A stretch of DNA of 8,191 nucleotides from Pseudomonadota bacterium (lineage in GTDB: Bacteria > Myxococcota > UBA9042 > PHBI01), in contig SYAK01000129.1 of the NCBI GenBank assembly GCA_005788935.1, positions 1 to 8,191 of the forward strand. The letters are read 5' to 3'. Below, piece after piece: positions 4,848 through 8,191 of this stretch (positions are counted from its first letter, which is position 1; the number at the start of each line of letters is the position of its first letter). The translations under genes and the position numbers were made by a program. Under the pieces are notes generated by a model. That model saw only the letters and a list, made by a program, of their open reading frames with translations. It did no database searches and had not been told where the DNA came from.

Positions 4848-5924
4848 ATGAGCGAGCCGCACGCGGAGCCCGAGCCGACGCGTCCCACGGGAGCCCCGAG
4901 GGATGGTGCGTCAGCCACGGCCTGGCGTCTGGCGGCCTCATCGGCCACCGGGGTGGGCCTCGGGTTGGCGCTCGGCCTGCACCTCGCACTCGCGGCCTTC
5001 ATCCCCGACCGCCTCCCGCCGCGTGAGCTCGCCCGCGCGCTCGGCTTCGGGCGCGCTGAAATCGCGCTCGGGCTCGGCCTCGAGGCGCCGCTCCGCAGCT
5101 GGCTCGTGTGGCTGCTCGCGCTGCTCGTCGCGCTGCACCTCGTGGCACGGGTCCTCGCGCGCCGTGGCGGTCCACGGTTCGAGGTCGCTGGCACCCGCCG
5201 GAGCCGTCTCCCCGAAGCGCTGACGCTTGTCGGTCTCGGTGTGACGGGGCTGCTCGCTGGGGCCGCCCTCCATCAGGATGGCGTCTTCGATGGGCGCGTC
5301 ACGGTGCGTGCTGGCGGCGCGTCGGTCTCACGTGGCGAGGTCGAGGTGGCGCCCGAGCTCGTCGTGCCCCGGGCGTTGCCGTTCGCCTTGCGCTGCGCGC
5401 TCCCCGACCCTCTCGACCCGACCTTCGCTGTCGCGTGCGCTCTGGCGGAGGCGGGCGCCGACGAGGTCGCGCTCACCCTCGCGCCCGGTGCGCCCTCCGC
5501 GGCAGGCCGATGGGTGGTCAGCCTCGAGGCTGCCGTCTGGGGCTCTCCGAGCGGCGAGCCCCCCGAGCCAGCGACCGTGCTGTGGCGGACCGGGACAGGG
5601 CCGCTCAGGCTGTCGCTGCGCCCGGGTGCGACCCACGCGGTCAAGGCCGACGGTCGTGAGGCAGTCTTCGAAGCCGGTGGTGCGGGGGCCTGGCTTGCGA
5701 CCGCGGGCGAGGACGGGACCGCGTCGCTCCTCTGGCCGACGGTCGGAGCTGCGACCGCCTTCGAGGCCGTGATGCCGCTCGATCTGACGCTTCGGGTCGT
5801 GGCGCGTCCGGGTGGCTGGCTCGCCGCGCTGGCGTTTGCCTTCATCGCCGCGGGGCTCCTCGTCGGGGCCTTCGCCGAGGGACCGCCCGCGGAACGGGCC
5901 GCGAACAGGGGGGAGGCCGGATGA
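4848..5924 (+). CDS. ResB/Ccs1-like four-helix membrane protein
   Basis: The 358-residue product has the layout of ResB (Ccs1), the haem-handling partner of CcsA in system II cytochrome c maturation. There are three N-terminal helices (about 32-51, 85-104, 123-142), a soluble domain of about 175 residues, and a last helix (about 322-342). Two local likenesses support this. Residues 84-104 (SWLVWLLALLVALHLVARV) resemble the second-helix region of ResB. The stretch LTLRVVARPGG before the last helix resembles the ResB pattern ending in a DPG-type turn followed by a glycine-spaced helix. Overall similarity looks weak and the soluble part is unfamiliar. ATG 4848 is chosen because AAGGG (4836-4840) lies 7 nt upstream; an in-frame TTG at 4812 lacks such a site. 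The stop overlaps the next start (ATGA), so it is the first gene of the operon. Confidence 0.6.
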   Translation: MSEPHAEPEPTRPTGAPRDGASATAWRLAASSATGVGLGLALGLHLALAAFIPDRLPPRELARALGFGRAEIALGLGLEAPLRSWLVWLLALLVALHLVARVLARRGGPRFEVAGTRRSRLPEALTLVGLGVTGLLAGAALHQDGVFDGRVTVRAGGASVSRGEVEVAPELVVPRALPFALRCALPDPLDPTFAVACALAEAGADEVALTLAPGAPSAAGRWVVSLEAAVWGSPSGEPPEPATVLWRTGTGPLRLSLRPGATHAVKADGREAVFEAGGAGAWLATAGEDGTASLLWPTVGAATAFEAVMPLDLTLRVVARPGGWLAALAFAFIAAGLLVGAFAEGPPAERAANRGEAG

Positions 5925-7099
5925 GCCGCGCGCTGACCCGTGACCTCGCCGCCTTGCTGCTCACCGGGCTCGGGGTCGGCCTCGCGAGCTTCGGCGGGGA
6001 CCTATGCCCGCGCACCCTGGCCCTCGCGGTGGCGACGCTGACGGCCTTTGGCACGACCGCGAGCTGGGGTCTCGGGCTCCTCACCCTGGGTCTCGGTCTC
6101 GCGTCCCATCCACTCGACCGCTGGCCGCTCGCGCCGAGCCTCACGCTCGTCGGCGCGGGACTCGCCGGGACCGCGCTCGGTTTCCTCGGGCGTTGGCTCG
6201 CGTCAGCGCGCTGGCATGGTCCGCTGACGCCGGAGGCCCTGCGCGGTGTCCTGCTGCTGCTCGTCCCGCTGCTCGCTGTCATGGAGCCCACGACCTCGCG
6301 GCTCGCGGATGAGGCCGGGCAGCCGCTGAGGCTCGCTCTGACCGTCACCGACCCCACGACGCTCGCGACCGTCGACGTGAGCCGTCACCTGCCCCTGCCC
6401 GACGCGGTGGTGGCCAAGACCCCGCTCGCGTCCGCGATGCCGTGGCTCGCTGGCCTCGCCATCATGGCGGCCTGGCTCGCGTTCGCCCGTCCGGCCGAAC
6501 CTTCGCCATCGGTCTCGGACAAGCCCTTGGACCCTCGCCCGGCCCCGATCCGTCTTGCCCGCCTTGCCCGCCTTGCTCGCCAGGTCGGTCCGGGGGTCGC
6601 GCTGCTGCTGGTCCTGTTCGCCCTCCTGCGCCTGCTCGGCCCACTCGTCGCCGCCGAGGCCGTCCCTCTCGATCTCGACGCCGTCCGGCGGGCCCTGACG
6701 CTCGCCTCGGGGCCAGCGGGCGCCATCACCGAGGTCGCGGGCCCGTCCGCCGTTTTGGCCCCATGGTCCCGTCCCCCGCTCGACGCGCTGCGGCTCGCGC
6801 TCGGCCTCGGGCTGCTCGCGTCCTTCGCGTCGCGCCACGCCTCTGCGGTTCCGTCTGTCGCGCCCCGACGCCCGGTCTTGCTGGCGCTCCTCGGGCTGAC
6901 GGGGGCCCTCGCGGTCGGCTTCCTTCCGGAGGGCGTTGGAGGGGCTGCCATCGTCGGTCTGATGGCCCTCGTGGCGGAGGTCGGTGAAGGCCCGGCACGT
7001 CGCAGCGCGCACGTCGCCATCCTCGCGGCCTTCCTGATGCTGCTCTTCACGCTCGCGCTCGCCCCCATCACGCAGGCGGCCCCCCTTCTGCCATGGTGA
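5921..7099 (+). CDS. Polytopic membrane protein of unknown family
   Basis: Not recognised. The 392 residues are mostly hydrophobic, with about nine or ten likely membrane helices (roughly 8-28, 31-60, 72-92, 107-122, 170-189, 222-243, 287-303, 318-335, 338-354, 362-383). A soluble loop lies between the fourth and fifth (about 123-168) and a basic, proline-rich loop at 190-221. It sits where a CcsA partner would follow a ResB gene, but the tryptophan-rich haem-binding WWD motif of CcsA is absent, so it is not called CcsA. GGGAGG (5911-5916) lies 4 nt before the ATG. The start overlaps the upstream stop by 4 nt and its stop overlaps the next start by 7 nt, implying co-translation. A 9-bp repeat (6551-6577) encodes RLARLARLA in the basic loop. 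Confidence 0.8.
   Translation: MSRALTRDLAALLLTGLGVGLASFGGDLCPRTLALAVATLTAFGTTASWGLGLLTLGLGLASHPLDRWPLAPSLTLVGAGLAGTALGFLGRWLASARWHGPLTPEALRGVLLLLVPLLAVMEPTTSRLADEAGQPLRLALTVTDPTTLATVDVSRHLPLPDAVVAKTPLASAMPWLAGLAIMAAWLAFARPAEPSPSVSDKPLDPRPAPIRLARLARLARQVGPGVALLLVLFALLRLLGPLVAAEAVPLDLDAVRRALTLASGPAGAITEVAGPSAVLAPWSRPPLDALRLALGLGLLASFASRHASAVPSVAPRRPVLLALLGLTGALAVGFLPEGVGGAAIVGLMALVAEVGEGPARRSAHVAILAAFLMLLFTLALAPITQAAPLLPW
6551..6577 (+). repeat. Short 9-bp tandem repeat, three copies
   Basis: CGTCTTGCC, CGCCTTGCC and CGCCTTGCT follow one another in frame and encode Arg-Leu-Ala three times in the loop of the polytopic protein. Copies differ by single bases. It probably marks a slippage-prone spot or a basic amphipathic stretch at the membrane face; no regulatory role is visible. 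Confidence 0.6.
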
Positions 7100-7968
7100 C
7101 GGACCTCGGAGCGGCACACGGAGGTCGGCGCAAGCGGCAAACGAATCCGCTGCTCACGGCCCTCGTGCTCCTCGGTGCGCTCGGCGTCATCGCGCTGCTC
7201 TGGTATTGGGTGTTCGCCCCGCTCTTCATCCCGCCGCAGGAGTTCTTTGCGCGCCAGAAGCGCTTCGACCGCGCAATCCGTGACGTCATCGCTTACCGCT
7301 CGACCGATCCCGCGGATCTCCTCCCTGCGTGGCCCGAGCCCCTGACGACAGCCCGCGTCGAGGTCCTCCTGTGCGCCGAGCGCGCCCTGACGCTCGGGGT
7401 TCGGCACGCGCCGCAGGAGCGCGATCTCCCGTACCCCTTCGGCGACCTCCCCGCCCACCTCGGGACGTCCACCGACCTCATCATCCGCTGTCTGCGCGAG
7501 GTCGGGCTCGATCTGCAGCAGCTCATCCATCACGATCGCCGCCTCGAGCCGCGTCGCTATCCCCCGATTCCCGCCAACAAGAAGCTCGACCGCGGGCGTG
7601 ACCACCGCCGCGTCGCCAATGTCTTCACCTTCGCGCGCGCGTTTGCGCCCGAGCGGCCCATCGAGACCGCGACCCCCGCGGCCGCCACCGCGTTCCAGCC
7701 TGGCGACCTCGTCTTCTGGGCGCACAGCGGTCGCGAGGGGCTGCCTGGCCTCGCTGGCGTCGTCTCGGACCGCCGTGACGAGACGGGCATGCCGCTCGTC
7801 GTGACGCTCGTTCCTGACGAAGAGCGCATCAGCCACCATCATCGCGTCGACGAGTGGCCCATTCTCGGCCATGTGGCGCTCGACCCCGAGGCGACCATGG
7901 CCCGCTTCGTCGAGATGTGGCCCTCGGTCCGCCTCGAGGACCCGCCACCCCGTCCTGCGCCCCCCTGA
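7093..7968 (+). CDS. Membrane-anchored DUF1287 / NlpC-P60-like protein, probably catalytically inactive
   Basis: The 291-residue product has one N-terminal helix (about 19-41) after a basic segment, placing the rest outside the cytoplasm. Residues about 87-265 follow the DUF1287 order as I remember it: YPFGDLPAHLGTSTDLIIR (113-131), LDLQQLIHHD (139-148), LDRGRDHRRVANV (165-177), PGDLVFW (203-209), AGVVSDRR (221-228) and WPILGHV (255-261). DUF1287 belongs to the NlpC/P60-like cysteine peptidase fold, usually acting on peptidoglycan. The family's CTD cysteine is Ser126 here, and the histidine of HIGIVSD is Leu220. The other cysteines (94, 133) do not align with the nucleophile. It is therefore probably a pseudo-enzyme or binding protein. 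It overlaps the upstream gene by 7 nt and ends the operon. Confidence 0.82.
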   Translation: MVTDLGAAHGGRRKRQTNPLLTALVLLGALGVIALLWYWVFAPLFIPPQEFFARQKRFDRAIRDVIAYRSTDPADLLPAWPEPLTTARVEVLLCAERALTLGVRHAPQERDLPYPFGDLPAHLGTSTDLIIRCLREVGLDLQQLIHHDRRLEPRRYPPIPANKKLDRGRDHRRVANVFTFARAFAPERPIETATPAAATAFQPGDLVFWAHSGREGLPGLAGVVSDRRDETGMPLVVTLVPDEERISHHHRVDEWPILGHVALDPEATMARFVEMWPSVRLEDPPPRPAPP

Positions 7969-7974
7969 GGCCGG

Positions 7975-8191
7975 TCAGAGCTGGGTTTGGGGCAGGCTGC
8001 GGGCGCAGCGGAAGCCGAGGTCCCCGTCCGAGGAGAGCGTGCCGGAGAACTTGCGGTCACGGTGGCCGCTGAAGTGCTGGCAGCGCGTCGACTCCTTCGT
8101 CGAGACGCCCGCGCCGCGGACCACGATGTCATTGCCGAGCGTCGCGCGCCGCTCGAGCTCGGAGGCCGCCACGGGCTGTTCGACGAACGCC
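7975..8191 (-). CDS. FGE/SUMF1-like (formylglycine-generating enzyme-type) protein, C-terminal fragment
   Basis: Partial gene: the last 71 codons are in the window and the 5' part lies beyond the right edge. The visible part contains NDIVVRGAG, then RCQHFSGHRDRKFSG, and ends DGDLGFRCARSL. The RGG-type motif followed by a closing GFRCA is the hallmark of the C-terminus of the FGE-sulfatase fold, shared by sulfatase-activating enzymes, EgtB-like and PvdO-like proteins. RGGSW is altered to RGAGV, and the cysteine pair that true FGEs carry just after it seems absent (Thr-Lys-Glu-Ser-Thr-Arg there). A sulfatase-activating role is thus doubtful. The codons before the GTG at 8172 are open to the edge, so that GTG is probably not the start. 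Its stop is 6 bp from the stop of the converging gene. Confidence 0.8.
   Translation of the reverse strand, partial: AFVEQPVAASELERRATLGNDIVVRGAGVSTKESTRCQHFSGHRDRKFSGTLSSDGDLGFRCARSLPQTQL

Noticed and set aside
5921..7099. Call of the polytopic protein as CcsA/ResC
   Set aside because: Position next to a ResB-like gene invites it, but no WGxxWxWD-type motif is present.
6385..7872. 495-codon minus-strand open frame across the envelope operon
   Set aside because: It crosses the junction of two overlapping plus-strand genes and is low-complexity and Arg/Ala-rich, with no motif. The plus-strand proteins have membrane helices and family motifs.

Overview
The window is very GC-rich, densely coded DNA with overlapping start and stop codons, strong third-position G/C bias and several TTG/GTG-like alternative starts. 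A cysteine-repeat lipoprotein, a lone contractile-injection spike gene and a formylglycine-generating-enzyme-like gene sit beside house-keeping genes (rpoN, RNase E/G). This mix suggests a Myxococcota or related former-deltaproteobacterial chromosome. That placement is inferred from style and gene content, not from a marker phylogeny.

Layout. (1) At the left edge, on the minus strand, are the first 23 codons of rpoN (sigma-54). (2) A 198-bp divergent intergenic region (70-267) carries two sigma-54-like elements and one sigma-70-like promoter, all pointing right. (3) Rightward, 268-3053, is a two-gene unit. It encodes a lipoprotein with four regular six-cysteine modules, coupled through an ATGA overlap to a complete RNase E/G-family ribonuclease. 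(4) A 105-bp hairpin-rich convergent spacer (3054-3158) separates this from a minus-strand gene (3159-3962). That gene encodes a short gp5/VgrG-like OB-fold plus beta-helix spike, with no other injection-system genes nearby. (5) A divergent spacer (3963-4143) leads to a small two-helix membrane protein (4144-4638). (6) After a 209-bp gap with repeated TGTCA/TGACA elements comes a tight three-gene envelope operon (4848-7968). Its products are a ResB/Ccs1-like four-helix protein, a polytopic membrane protein of unknown family, and a membrane-anchored DUF1287/NlpC-P60-like protein that seems to have lost its catalytic residues. (7) At the right edge, on the minus strand, is the C-terminal part of a formylglycine-generating-enzyme (FGE/SUMF1)-like protein.

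The strongest candidates for something undescribed are the three-gene envelope operon (a ResB-like protein without a WWD-type CcsA partner, plus a likely pseudo-peptidase) and the lipoprotein-RNase pair behind sigma-54-like sites next to rpoN. No rRNA, tRNA, CRISPR array, insertion sequence or integrase was recognised.
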